From contig NC_134570.1 in the NCBI RefSeq assembly GCF_050947875.1, positions 228,331,265 through 228,395,264 of the forward strand: a stretch of DNA of 64,000 nt, in the 5' to 3' direction. The position numbers were made by a program, and so were the translations under genes. The notes beneath the pieces are model-generated. The model did not search any database. It worked only from the letters and a program-made list of their open reading frames with translations, and was not told the DNA's origin. Below, piece after piece: positions 1 through 12,264 of this stretch; the stretch's first letter is position 1; each line of letters starts with the position of its first letter. The stretch is from Dermacentor variabilis (Eukaryota; Arthropoda; Arachnida; Ixodida; Ixodidae).

Positions 1-201
1 GAGCCATTGCTGATGATCCTAGTCTTTGCGAACTCCGTCAATGTCGGCACAGGCTCCACCGCCCATAAACAGCTTCGCTGTAAAAACGCAAAACTACGGA
101 GTGAGCTGGGGTCATATTGAAACAAACATTTCTCAGCGAACCCTTCCGGACTTTCTTGAGCGTGGCTGCCGAATACCGCACACTTTACCACCCGGGGAGT
201 T

Positions 202-243
<42 letters not shown>

Positions 244-1599
244 GCAGCTTACGATGGCTGTAAAGGGACGAAGCGGTTTCAGCTTGCCTTGATCCGTATC
301 CTGGGGCTTGCGCTGCTCCCATTATAGCTTTTCTGAAACTGTTGTGCGACGCGTCTCAGCTTCAGAAAAGCCAGTATTACGGGCGACCGAAGCCTCAGAG
401 GATGTCCAATGCGAAAAAAGAGTGTAGGCGCCACATGTATATATTTTTTATTTTTTTAATGCTACGTAGTCAACAGGCTACGATAATTGTCGGAAGCAAC
501 CCGCAGCAGCTTTTCTTCTGACAGAACACATTATTAGCGTCCGAACGTCGCACAGCGTCTACGAAAGACGCCGTCTTGGACAGCTATTGATCTTGACCTA
601 TCGGTTTCGTTAAGGTGCTCCAATTATTTCCCTGGAAATTTTGTTATCCGCATTCATGGGCTGCCACACATCTGCGAATCGAAAAAAGACGCACCTATAG
701 ATTCAGATAAAGAAATAAACACGTTTGTTTTGCACCTTGAGGCAAGGCGCACCACACAAGAATTGTGCAAACTGTCTCTGTTTCGTCGTCCGTTAGCACG
801 CTATGGCCGAAGCTGCTTGCAACACTGCGTCACGTTTACTCGCCACAGGGCTGGGTACACCTATCGGTATGACATATACTGTATTTGCGATTAGTTGCCA
901 AAGTACTGTCCGGCCACAGTTATCCACGTGCGTGAAGGAAGACCGCTACTTTAAATTATTGTGCAGTTATACACGCGGGATTTGTCTGTTCTCCATATTG
1001 TCAACCATGTTGTCGTTCCGCATTTATAATGTAGCCGCAATGTAGACAAGAATATATCGAACGCCAGAAAGGCTGCCCACTTACTCAAAGGCCTCGCGGG
1101 CAACTGCTTACACTTATCTGTATTCATGCGTTGTGCGACTGTCAAAGACATCATTAAGGAATGTTGGCAGTTCGAGGAAGGTGACAATGGGCACATGAGA
1201 CAATTTCTTTGCATCCTCATTGCGCGAGAATCGGCAACAGCTATCCAAGAAGGACACCGTAGAGTGCATTGTAATTATTGTGGTGGAGTCCGCGTCCTAT
1301 ATGTCACACCCATGCCTCACCATGTAATGACTGGCGACCAAGCATCTCGCTTACACGTGCCCGACAGTAGCGGGACGCGGGCGTCAGCCACGAGGCCTAC
1401 TGGACCTCTCTTCAGCGCTTGCAGACATTCTTGCCTCATTTCGCGCCATCGAGTTGCATGCAGCTCAACTCTTTCGACAGCCAGTGTATCTGTCCCAAAA
1501 TTTGGCCACCCTGTCAACGATTCTTATCTTTAAGTTATCTTTTATATTTCAGTTAGTGCTGGTCCTGAGATTTCCAGCCGTCTCACCTCACCCAAGCTG
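1..1599. other. unassigned DNA at window start
   Basis: No gene, RNA or mobile element is recognisable here. The open frames are short and lack known motifs. The only structured sequence is the TTG microsatellite near 200. AT-rich and GC-mixed segments alternate without a clear repeat. Confidence 0.5.
202..243. repeat. (TTG)n microsatellite
   Basis: About 14 uninterrupted TTG units. No flanking element explains the tract. Confidence 0.95.
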
Positions 1600-2060
1600 C
1601 CCGCATTTTAATGCGTAAGAATTCTTTGGCGAGTACCGCAACAAAGCCTAGCAATCTTCGTTCCATAGCTCTTTGCGCGGTCTTTAACTTGTTCTCAAGC
1701 TTCTTTGTCAGTCTCCAAGTCTCTGCCCCATATGTCAGCACTGGTAAAATTCACTGATTGTACACCTTCCTTTTCAATGATAACGGTAAGCTTCCAGTCA
1801 GGAGCTGGCAATGTCTGCCGTATGCGATCCAACCTATTTTTATTCTTCTGTGAATTTCCTTCTCATGATCATGGTTCCCTGTGATTAATTGACCTAGGCA
1901 AACGTACTCCTTCACAGACTCTAGAGGCCAACTGGCGATCCTGAACTCTTCTTCCTTTGCCCGGCTATTTATCATTATCTTTGTCTTATATTAATCTTCA
2001 ACCCCACTCTTACACTCTCTCTGTTAATGTCATCAATCATTTGTTCTAACTCGTCTTAAA
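1600..2060 (-). pseudogene. old RTE-type LINE remnant (RT C-terminal part)
   Basis: The minus strand encodes a decayed stretch that matches, block by block, the C-terminal region of the fuller RTE element at 24.0-27.1 kb: a YVCLGQ-like segment, then HEKEIHRRIKIGW, then a PLSLKRKVYN block, then an AETWRLTKK and QRAMERR block. One frame (1751-1975) covers the centre and ends at a stop inside the KVYN block. The homology continues beyond it through ILPVLTYGAETWR in the same direction. It is more diverged from the other RTE copies here than they are from each other, so it is an older insertion or a related subfamily. No 3' microsatellite or target duplication is visible. It is non-functional. Confidence 0.75.
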
Positions 2061-2062
2061 TG

Positions 2063-2545
2063 AGATGGGTCAACCTAACTTGAGGATGGGCAAACTTGAA
2101 ATTTGGGATGGGTCAACTTAAAATTTGAAGGTGGGGGAACTTGCAATTTGGGAGTGGGTCGACTTATATTTGGGAGTGGGCCAACTTGAAATTTGGGGGT
2201 GGGCCAACCTAAATTTCAGCATGAGTCAAATTAAATTTGGGTGTGAGCCAACTTAAAATTTTGGGGCGGGCCAAGTTAAATTTGGGGGCGGCCAAACTTG
2301 AAATTTGGGAATGGGCGAACTGAAGTTTGGCAGTCGGCGAACTTGATATTTGGGGGTGGGCCAACACAAAGTTGGGGGTAGGACAACTTGAAATTTGGGG
2401 ATGGGACAATTTCAAATTTGGGGGTGGCTGAACTTGAAATTAGGGGTGGGCCAACTTGAAATTTACGGGTGGCTTTACTGAAATTTGGGGTTGGGCCAAA
2501 TTGAAATGTGGGGGTGGGCCAGGTGGAATTTGGGGGTATGCTTAC
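2063..2545. repeat. G-rich minisatellite, ~23-bp unit
   Basis: Roughly twenty degenerate tandem units built on ccaacttgaaatttggggg followed by tggg, with period varying around 22-24 bp. Open frames across it are artefacts of the repetition. It begins directly after the RTE remnant. The short G-runs in each unit make the plus strand G-rich. Confidence 0.9.
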
Positions 2546-4426
2546 GCCTTCTTAGACGACTCCAGTGGAGTTTCTGCATACTTTTTGTCAGCCTGTGTTC
2601 ATATTAGGGAATTTTTTATAGACATCGCAACCATAGCACGCCGCTAAATAAAAATTTTATTTTCCTGAAGCCTCTGCAAGCTTCTGCCTTCTTGCCATTC
2701 AGCAACCTACTGAATTCACTATCAATTGTAGCCAATTTTGACGACTACGATCCCACGGAAGTCCGCAATGATGCAATGGTCATATGATTGAAGCCATTTA
2801 AATCAACTTTACAGTGGACGCGACAGCCGCTTTTCGCCATTTCAAATGACACTATTCCATTATGGAGCACGTTTCTTAAGCATATAAATTGGCGTACGGT
2901 CGTCCTGGCGTCATTTGCGGGATTTCATCACTGTGAGCGCCAAGCGGCCGACTGGACCACTATGTTTTCTGCCATCAGGAGTCACTCTTTCGCAAAAACG
3001 CCGACTTAATTTACTACAGACGTACAAGAGTGTCTGTCTTTTCTTTAAGCCTGCTCATTATTTGCGACATCCACAGCTGTATGCCGTGAAGGTTCTTCCT
3101 TTTTGCTACATTGTACTAATAAGTGAACTTGTTTTCGAAATCTACTCGTTTAGTAATGATGTATTGCTGCTACCATTGTCGCACGTAATGTACACAGAAT
3201 ATTCGGGCACCCTCAAATGTAATGCGTCTTGCCTGAGCACGTCCGCCATTGTGTTGCAAATAAACATAACTTGAACTTATTTCTTCCGCACTAAAAGTTG
3301 AATCACACGCTTACGGAATCCTGAAACAAGGTCCAATAAGGGTCGCAGTACTCAATCTTCTGATGCCTCTTTTCGCAAGGTTTCTTTTTTTTTTCAGGAT
3401 GTCACTGTACCGCAGGAACGTTCCCCTGATATATACGATGTGTGAGTTGCTATTCTCAAGCACACAATTTAAACTGCAATCGCGCAACTCAATAATGCCC
3501 TGCTGGCAGGTCACCATCGCGTGCCCCGCAAGTATGGCCACGCAGATTCGTTTAGATTCGCATATACCATTTTGGGCGTCGTTACGCCGCCACATATGAA
3601 CTCTGTCAGCTTGAAAAAGCCGTCCATCTCACGTGACTGTCTTCTTCAGGCTCTTGATGTACCATACGAGTTCTTTCATTAAGCTATTTTTCAAATCACT
3701 CGGCATTTCCCTTCTGTTTATTTTCGTAAAGTGTGTCTATCGCCGTGGTTACCAAAACACCCAATGGTAACCTGCCACTCAAGCCTTTCCGGCCGACTGC
3801 GCAACTGGTATCGCAGGATTTCTTCAACAGGGCGTTGATGTCCAATGTGACGATGCTCTAGTACTCTTCGCTGACTCAGCTAACCGCTTTTTCTCCAATG
3901 ACATCGCTAACGCTACTCGATCGTGCTAGACACAACACAAACCGGCAACGACTATAATGTAGTACCAATTACACGCTAGCTTATATGACGTTGTTGTACG
4001 CATTTCCGTTCATCACAGGGATAGGAACGTGGCCTTGTCTTTGGTAACATTCGCGTGTAACTCCTCACTCTACAACACCGCTTGTTATTCATCGCCTCAA
4101 CTCGAGGAAGTCATGTGCTGTATTGGTTAGATGTAGGAGTGCAGTACTTATATTGGGTCCCCAGGCTCTCAACACGAACCTAGGTACAGGCCGCGACTAA
4201 GTCAACAGACAAGCACAACCGGCTCTGGTGATGAGCGGGCAATCCAGGTGTGGCTTCCACATAAATCATTGGTCTTGCTCTTAAGCGGATTCACCATCAC
4301 CACGATCATCTAAAATCTTCTCAGAGGTCGTATCTACAAAACTATTTCCTACAACATGGCCCCTATTTTAGAAACAGTCAATCTTGCTGCAACATTAGGA
4401 TCTTCCAGGGCATGAAACAGTCATGC
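2546..4426. other. unassigned DNA upstream of gypsy element A
   Basis: Nothing recognisable as a gene or mobile element was found. Short open frames of 70-120 codons occur on both strands but carry no known motif and overlap each other. The segment ends at the ATAT that flanks the LTR of element A. Confidence 0.5.
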
Positions 4427-4430
4427 ATAT

Positions 4431-4841
4431 TGTCACGTGGTGGTGACGTAGAAGAACACAGTAGCAATACTGTGAACGACAAAACTAACTTTTATTGGGC
4501 GAACCTGTGCCCACAAGACAGGCTACACTTATAGCACAACGATAGCGGCGAACACGGTCAGCGATCGTCGAAAATCTGATCAGCGGATCAAGCGCGTCGG
4601 CTTTTATAGAGCAGTCGTCGAATGTTCCAGACGAATCGTTCGGACCCGCGTGCCTTCCACAGAGTTCTATACCATTCGCGTCAGGTGATGAAATCAGATA
4701 ACAAAGGTTCGGCGACAACAGACAGCGGATAGAAGCATCGATAACCTTCCAGAAACTTCGTATACATGCAGGCGCGTCCCACGCTGTGCGATTACATTTG
4801 TTAGGCGGCGAAACGTGGTTGCCCGATAAAGATACGTGTCA
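4431..4841 (-). repeat. 3' LTR of gypsy A
   Basis: 411-bp copy of the terminal repeat, TG...CA bounded. On the minus strand it carries a TATA box (ctataaaagccgacgcg, plus-strand position about 4592-4608) and a polyadenylation signal in ccaataaaagttag. It differs from the 5' LTR by scattered substitutions and a short deletion near its U3 start. Confidence 0.93.
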
Positions 4842-4982
4842 ATATCCCCCTCTTAAGAAGCATCGTCCCGATGCTACAAATATAAGAGAGCGAAACACAA
4901 AAGTACACTTATTAAACATGACTAACAAAACAACGAAAAGAAACAAAGTCCAAAAGTTATTTACGCGAAGCCCCAAAGTTCA

Positions 4983-6191
4983 TTAACGCTGGTAGTATGG
5001 CTTGAGTCGCACAACGTGGACTACTTCAGGTCGTGAGCGGCGCCGCTGTGATGGCGAAATGCCGTCTGGCACGACCTCATAGTCCAGTGCGCCAATACGT
5101 CGCAGGATCTTGTACGGTCCGAAATAGCGACGCAAAAGCTCCTCGCTCAGTCCTCGTCGGCCTATAGGGGTCCAAACCGAAACACGGTCGCCGGGCTGGT
5201 ACTCGACGAAGCGTCGTCGGAGGTTGTAGTGTCGGCTGTCGGTCCTCTGCTGCTTCTTGATTCGCAGGCGGGCGAGCTGTCGGGCTTCTTCGGCGCGCTG
5301 GAGATAGGTAGCGACGTCAAAATTTTCCTCGTCAGTGACCTGCGGCAGCATGGCGTCGAGCGTCGTCGTCGGGTTCCTGCCGTAAACCAGCTTAAATGGC
5401 GTGATCTGTGTTGTTTCTTGCACCGCCGTGTTGTAAGCGAATGTTACGTACGGCAGGACCGCATCCCACGTCTTGTGCTCGACGTCGACGTACATTGCTA
5501 GCATGTCGGCGAAGGTCTTGTTCAGGCGCTCCGTGAGACCATTCGTCTGCGGATGGTAGGCAGTTGTCCTCCTTTGACTTGTCTGGCTGTATTGCAGAAT
5601 GGCTTGCGTGAGCTCTGCTGTAAAAGCCGTTCCTCTGTCGGTGATGACGACTTCTGGAGTACCGTGTCGCAGCAGGCTGTTCTCGACGAAAAATTTCGCC
5701 ACTTCTGCTGCGCTGTCTTTCAGTAGAGCTTTGGTTTCAGCGAAGCGGGTGAGATAGTCCGTCGCCACGACGATCCACTTATTTCCAGATGTTGATGTCG
5801 GAAACGGCCCTAACAAGTCCGTCCCGATCTGCTGAAAAGGTCGGTAAGGAGGCTTGATCGGCTGTAGTAATCCCGCTGGCCTTGTCGGTGGTGTCTTGCG
5901 TCGCTGACAGTCTCGGCATGTCTTGACGTAACGGGCGACATCGGCGGTTAGGTGCGGCCAGTAATACTTTTCTTGCATCGTGGATAGCGTCCGGGAGAAA
6001 CCGAGGTGCCCAGCGGTCGGATCGTCCTGTAGGGCGGGCAGTACTTCTGGACGCAGCGCCGACGGAACAACAAGAAGGTAGTTGGCGCGGACTGGTGCGA
6101 AGTTCTTCTTCACAAGTAGGTTGTTTTGAAGCGTGAACGAAGATAATCCACGCTTAAATGCTCTAGGGACAACGTCGGTGTGCCCTTCCAA
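4983..6191 (-). pseudogene. gypsy A integrase
   Basis: An uninterrupted frame of 402 codons covers nearly the whole integrase, which inserts the cDNA into the host chromosome. The N-terminal zinc-binding segment shows GHLG at residues 61-64 and CRDC at 92-95. The catalytic triad is visible as D125 (TDLLGPF), D185 (TDRGTAF) and E221 (LTERLNKT), with 35 residues between the second Asp and the Glu. A C-terminal GPY-type module (FGPYKIL) follows, and the frame ends at HVVRLKPYYQR next to the polypurine tract. Residue 55 is Gln where the related element C has the first zinc-binding His (MHDDP), so the HHCC finger is probably damaged. Upstream frames of the same polyprotein are broken, so it is unlikely to be made. 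Confidence 0.9.
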
Positions 6192-6199
6192 ATACTCGA

Positions 6200-6931
6200 C
6201 TAGCGCTTTTAGCTCCGGGTCCCCTCGTTGTTGTTCGGCGAAGTCTTCCGCGCTTATTATGCCAAGGAAGGCGTCGTCATCCTCGTCATCTAGCGGTGGC
6301 GGGTCAACGGGGGCGCGTGATAGGCAATCGGCATCTGAGTGTTTTCGTCCAGACTAGTATGTTACAGTGATGTCGTATTTTTGTAGTCTGAGGCTCCACC
6401 TTGCCAGAAGTTCTGAAGGGTCCTTTAAGTTAGCTAGCCAACACAACGCGTGATGGTCGCTGACCACATTGAATGGCCTGCCATAGAGGTAAGGGCGAAA
6501 TTTCGCTGTAGCCCAAAGATGGCGAGGCATTCCTTTTCGGTTGTAGAATACTTGCCTTCCGTTTTTGACAACGACCGGCTAGCGTAAGCTATCACGTGTT
6601 CATGTCCATCTTTTCTCTGGACTAGGACGGCACCGAGGCCTAGGCTACTGGCGTCAGTTTGTATTTCGGTATCGGCGTGCTCGTCGAAGTGCGCAAGTGC
6701 GGGCGGCGACTGCATGCGTCGTTTGAGTTCTTGAAATGCGTCGGCCTGCGGCGTTTCCCACTTGAACTCGACGTCACATTTAGTTAGCTTTCTCAGCGGC
6801 GCAGCGATGCGTGACAAGTCCTTCACAAATCGTCACAAATCGCCTGTAGTAGGCACACATGCCAAGAAATCTACGCATTGCCTTCTTGTCGATGGGCTGC
6901 GGGAACTTTGCAATGGCAACTGTCTTCGCCG
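6200..6931 (-). pseudogene. gypsy A RNase H and connection region
   Basis: Minus-strand frames 6434-6826 and 6780-6995 together show the RT connection (AIAKFPQP, RRFLGMCAYYRRF) and a retroviral-type RNase H, which degrades the RNA strand of the RNA-DNA hybrid. RNase H residues are visible in IQTDAS (first Asp) and [10 protein letters not shown] (Glu). The third Asp lies just after a frameshift near 6490, past which the sequence reads [11 protein letters not shown] in another frame. The coding sequence breaks off near 6932 where the LINE begins. Its continuation is found at 12312 on the far side of the LINE. Confidence 0.85.
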
Positions 6932-7112
6932 AAGGGAGCGAACGCACTTCACGTCGGCTCCGTTTTCCAAGAATTTCGCTGTGCTTATCGCTCATTCACC
7001 TCATGAATGTAACACCAGCGTATTCACCAGCGTAGGTGGGAAACGACTTCCTTCCCAATCACAGACCAGCTCCACGCTAACCCTCGCCGGAGCCCGCTTC
7101 GCCGGAGCAGTG

Positions 7113-8944
7113 ATGGAAGTTCAAGTGAACGGGGAGGACATCTCCCCTGAAGAGTTTCTCCAAGGCAACGGTTGGTGCACCATTCGATACAAGACCCAAT
7201 TCAACCGCGAGGCCGCGCAAAGCAACACCCAGAACGGAACCCACTCCCGCACCGGCGAGGGAGCGAACGGCGACCGACAGCGTTCGCGCCAAAGACAGCG
7301 TAACGTCAAGCAGCAAGTCATCAGGAACAGTAAAATGCCACTACTCCCACGAAGTGATTTCAAGGTCGTGATACGACCAAGAGGAGGCCTCGACGTTGCC
7401 GCCACCAGAACCGTGATCCTCGCATCGGCCATTTACCGGGCGGCCAACGTACCGGGGCAAGAAGCAGGGGAGGACACGGTGTGCACCAACAACCGCCAAA
7501 ACATCATAGTCGCGAGTACACCTCACGCTACTCATGCCGCTAAGTACAGACAATTAGAAGCCATCACCATCGGTGATCGCCGCCACGAGGTCAGTGCCTA
7601 TGAGACGGCCCCCGACTACACGGTGAAGGGAATCATCAGGGGAATCCCGTTGGAGGAGGACGCCAAGTCCATTCACACCAACATCGTTCACGCCCGCAAC
7701 CCCCACGCCCTGGCAGCCAAACGGCTCGGTAATACCAAGACGGTCATAGTGGCCTTTCAAGGACCGCGAGTGCCCTCCTACGTCAGGTACGGCGGCGCCC
7801 TCCTTCGCTGCGCCCTGTATCGCAAGCAAATCGACATGTGTCGCGGCTGCGGGAGACTCGGTCACCGAATGGACGTGTGCCCCTATCCTCAGGACAAAGT
7901 GTGCCGTGGTTGTGACGCCCTCAACCCAGGCCCCGACCACCAGTGCTCCCCACGTTGCAAGCTGTGCGGAGGAACACACATGACGGCGGATCGCAACTGC
8001 CGCGCAAGGTACAAGACCCTGTCGTGACAAAGAGGCAATGGGAACGCCACAGGGCCGCCGAGGAAGCGGAGGCGGCCGCCAAAGCCACCAGTCCCGCCGG
8101 CAAGCCGCGCTCGAGATCCAGGACCCGCAGCCGAGGCCGCTCCCGGTCCCGGAGCCGCACCCCAAACCCACGGCAGCAGCAGCAACGCCGGTCTCGCAGC
8201 CGCACCCCCAGATGGACCTCAACAAGAGACACCGAAACCACCGAGAAGGTGAGCTGGGCAGATGCGGTCACCGGAAAACGAGCACCAACCGCGAAGGCTG
8301 GCGACAAAGCACCTGCTAAAACAGAGAGGGAGGTAACTAAATTAACACAGACGATACAAGCGCTGCAGAAGCAAATAGACCTCATGCAGAAACAGATTCG
8401 CGCAAAAGACGACCTCATACAACAACTCCAGCATGCCGTGAAGAGCGGTACCGATACAGAGGCCATGCATGAAACTCACGAACAACCCATAGAGGACGAC
8501 GAAGTCGTATACCCCGACACTAAACGCAGACCCACTCCCTCACATACCACTCAGGCCACGCAGGGAGCAGAAGAGGAACCCATAGAGGACGACGAGGTCG
8601 AGTACCCCGATACCAAACGAAGACCCACTCCCGCCCTTACAGAGGCAACACGACCCAAGGGCACGCGCGCAGCGATACGCGACGCGCCAATAGATACACT
8701 CGAGGCTCGCTTAAGCACTCTCGAGGAAACTATCATCGCGTCCATCACGCGTACCATCCAGCGGAGCCTGGAGAGCGTTCACCTCAGACTGTCGAGATTA
8801 GAAGCCGCAAACAGCACGATCGTACCGTCGCATATGCGTACCATCCAGCGGAGCCTGGAGAGCGTTCACCTCAGACTGTCGAGATTAGAAGCCGCAAACA
8901 GCACGATCGTACCGTCGCATAGGGAAGCGGCGCAACACATGTAA
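7113..8944 (+). pseudogene. LINE ORF1 (gag-like, CCHC and SR-rich)
   Basis: ORF1 proteins of such LINEs bind the element RNA. The ATG at 7113 opens a frame that runs to 8027 and contains a run of CCHC knuckles (CRGCGRLGH, CRGCDALN, CKLCGGTH). The natural continuation (TKRQWERHRAAEEAEAAAK) lies in another frame, 7943-8944, so a frameshift near 8015 separates the halves. The second half holds an arginine-serine-rich segment, a coiled-coil (LTQTIQALQKQIDLMQKQI), two copies of a PIEDDEV.YPDTKRRPTP block (about 8485 and 8578) and an 87-bp tandem duplication near the end. ORF2 begins 12 bp after its stop codon. Confidence 0.82.
8749..8920 (+). repeat. 87-bp in-frame tandem duplication in ORF1
   Basis: Two copies (8749-8833 and 8836-8920) are identical over 85 bp with an 87-bp period, adding 29 codons without shifting the frame. 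Each encodes RTIQRSLESVHLRLSRLEA and a short tail. The identity shows that the duplication is recent. Confidence 0.95.
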
Positions 8945-8956
8945 CAAGATATAAAC

Positions 8957-11900
8957 ATGGCCCGACACTCATCGAAACAAAAACACACAATATGGCAGTG
9001 GAACTGCAGAAGTTACCAAAACAAACGAGCGCACTTACAACAATACCTGAAAACGATCCCAGACCGCCCAGACGTCATCATACTCCAGGAAACGAATGGT
9101 CCTGCCAAACTCGCGGGGTACCAGTCTATAACAGGCAAGGCGGAGAAACCAAACGTCACCACACTGGTCAAGCGAGCGCACACAGCTATCGAACACGACA
9201 CCAAAATCAGAGACATCGAAAACGTTCTCGTAGAATTAATTCCACCACGCAAGACCCGCAACAGCATCTTCGTACTCAACGTCTACAGCAGTCCCAGATG
9301 CCGCCAGCACCGCTTCCATGTCCTCTTCAAACGGGCAATCGACCTCGCCAAGGGGCAACAGCTGTTCATTGGGGGGGACTTTAACGCGGCGCACACGGCG
9401 TGGGGTTACAAGCACGATCACCCCAAAGGCACCCATCTATGGGCAACGGCGCAATACGCCGGACTCGAGCTAGTCACCGACCCCGCGGCACCAACAAGGC
9501 AGGGCAACAGCGCAAGCACTGACACGACGCCTGACCTTACTTTCAGGTGCAACACACGCAAAGTCACTTGGACAAACACCATGCAAGACTTGGGGAGCGA
9601 TCACTACATTATTTCCATAGAAGCAGAAGACGGTCCACAGGAACACAATACCGCTCGTCAAATGAAGATCACCAAGTGGAATCGGCTACGCAAGCATCGT
9701 GATGAGCAACAGATGGAAGACATCAAAGATATAGAACAATGGACCAACCAGCTGCGGTGGGATATCGAGCGCATGACGCAAACGATCACGTCGACAGCTG
9801 GGCTCGAGACAATAGACTCCCGGTTGCTGCACATGTGGGAAGCCAAAACTCACCTGCAGCACCGATGGAAACAACAGAGACACAATAGGAGACTGCGTAA
9901 ACGGATAGCACAGCTCAACAAAGAAATAGAACAGCACGCGCTTAACCTGCAACATCAACAATGGGAAGAGAAATGCGCGGAGATGGATGGTCAACTCACC
10001 ACGCGTTGCACGTGGCAGATACTGCGGTACCTGCTCGATCCGGCAATGGCAAGAAGCAACTATCACACTGATACCGAAACCCGGCAAGAAATTACAGCTG
10101 GAGAACCTGCGCCCCATCTCCCTCACGTCCTGCGTGGGCAAGTTAATGGAGCACGCGTTTCTCAATAGACTCACGGATTACCTCGAGGACAATGACTTAT
10201 TTCCACACACCATGATTGGGTTCAGAAGACATCTCTCCACGCAAGACGCCCTTCTGCAACTAAAACACCAAATCATAGACAATCCGGGGCGTTCGACGAG
10301 AGCCATCCTCGGGCTGGACCTGAAGAGGGCCTTCGATAACGTTCGCCACGATGCCATATTGCGACAAATAGACAAGCTAAATCTCGGCCTGCGCACGCAC
10401 AACTACGTCTGAGACTTCCTCACGGGAAGAACCGCTCGCATGCGAGTGGGGCAACTACAGTCAGAGCAAATCAACATCGGCAGCTCGGGCACCCCGCAGG
10501 GCTCGGTGATTTCGCCGATGGTCTTCAACATCGTCCTGCTGGGGTTGCCCGACCGATTTCTTCAAATCGAAGGACTGCATCACACGCTATACGCGGATGA
10601 TATTACGATCTGGACGAAAACGGGCAGCGACGGAGCGATCGAGCAACGTTTACAACAGGCCATCCAGTGCGTAGAAAACTACCTCGTGGGTACGGGACTC
10701 GCCTGCTCGGCCGAAAAATCCGAACTGCTGCTATATAGACCGGTCAGAAAGGGGCGCCCACCTATATGCTACACCTCCCCCCCCCCGGAAAAGCAAGAGA
10801 TCCAATTAACGGCATCAAACGGCCTACCCATCCCGATAGTAGAAAACATCCGAGTACTAGTAATGATGATAGAACACAAGGATGGCAGTGGCGAAGCACT
10901 TGGCATGATAACGGCAAAGGCCACCAGCACGATGCAGCTCATTCGACGCATCACCAACAAACACGCTGTGAAACAGTTGTGAAACGCTGCCGCGTACCAT
11001 TTCTCAAATAAGGTACGCGGCAGCGTTTCACAACTGGACGGTTGCGGAAAGAAACAAGCTCAAAGCGCTCATACGCAAGGCGTACAAATGTGCGTTGGGA
11101 CTTGCGCCTGGAGTTAGCACCACCAAGCTCTTAAAACTAGGCCTACACAATACGCTCGAAGAACTCGTGGAGGCGCAACAAGTGTCCCAACTTGAACGCC
11201 TATCCAAGACCCGCCCGGGCAGACACGTACTTGAAAATCTCGGCATCACATACCACTCGCTACACGGCGTCAAAGTAGACATTCCAAGACCCATACGCGA
11301 GCAACTATGCGTACCCCCATTGCCTCGCAACATGCACCCCCAACACCACACGGAGAGGCGTAAAGCCAGGGCACAACAAATGAACAAAAGTTACTCTAAC
11401 GACAAGGAGGCGGTCTTCACCGACGCAGCCCGCTATCGAGACAGGAAGAGTTTCGTGGCGGCAGTTACTAGCCACCGAGGCAACCACCTCACGAGCGTCA
11501 CCGTGAACACGGCACATGCCGAAGCGGCAGAGGAAGCGGCCATAGCACTGGCCCTCACACAAACCACAGCTACTTACGTGATCTGCGACTCGCAAACGGC
11601 AATTCGCAATTTTGCAAATGGGCGCATCTCGCAAGAGGCATATCAGATACTCCAGCGACATCCCATACACCAGGGAGAGGCCGACGTTGATAACCGAAGG
11701 CATTTGCTATGGATCCCGGCACACACTGGAATGAGGACCCCCAACGAAGCGGCTCACGGCGTTGCTTGAGGCCTGACTCACCGAGCAGCATCGGAGGACG
11801 AGCGCCCGCGGGGTACTGCAAATGTCTGGGCATGGGAGGATCGTATGACCACTTTTCACGACATCATGGCACACTACCAATTACAAAGACGCATATACCC

Positions 11901-12264
11901 ATTCCCTCACGCTAGGTTAGACAGGATGCAAGCAGTACACTTCAGACAATTACAAACAGACTCTTACAGAAACCCCAGACTCATGCACGCCATGTATCCA
12001 GACATGTACACTACAAACAGATTCACATCGTGTGGCGAGGTTGCCACACTAGAGCACATGTTGTGGGAGTGTCGGGACTTAACAAACAAGTCGGGCAGTG
12101 CCGACCACTCCGTCTCTTCCACCGCCAGCCTCCAGTCACGCTGGATGACCGCACTGCTCATCTCTGACCTGACAGCACAAATCTGGGCCGTCCAGCGAGC
12201 CAAGGAAGCCGCTTCGAGACAAGGTCTCGGAACCACGTCCGCGGCGGGTGCCCAGACCCACTAA
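8957..12264 (+). pseudogene. LINE ORF2: AP endonuclease, RT, RNase H
   Basis: ORF2 supplies target nicking and reverse transcription. The endonuclease frame (8957 to about 10040) shows QWNCRS at the start, ILQETN, FIGGDFNAAHTAWG and DLGSDHYIIS, the expected AP-endonuclease motifs. A frameshift near 10030 leads into RT (9987-10412 and 10440-10982), which starts abruptly at ATITLIPKPGK, so the spacer and N-terminal RT blocks appear deleted. RT motifs include LDLKRAFD, GTPQGSVISP and YADDITIW. A TGA at 10410-10412 interrupts it. A hairpin at 10974-11036 replaces part of the thumb. RNase H (about 11395-11769) shows FTDAA, AHAEAAEEA, ICDSQTA and IPAHTG. The C-terminal tail ends in a CHC-type motif (ATLEHMLWECRD). 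Confidence 0.88.
10974..11036. repeat. perfect 25-bp hairpin inside LINE ORF2
   Basis: Arms 10974-10998 and 11012-11036 are exact reverse complements with a 13-bp loop. The right arm is the native coding sequence (reads YAAAFHNWT then VAERNKL), so the left arm is a reversed copy that has replaced part of ORF2. Confidence 0.95.

Noticed and set aside
2209..2415. Repetitive frame (SSPTPNF-type repeats) as a secreted repeat protein
   Set aside because: It is only the translation of the 23-bp minisatellite. Unit length variation breaks the phase repeatedly.
7554..8466. Long minus-strand frames opposite LINE ORF1
   Set aside because: They are shadows of the GC-rich, Arg/Ser-coding plus strand. 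The plus strand has CCHC knuckles and leads into ORF2.
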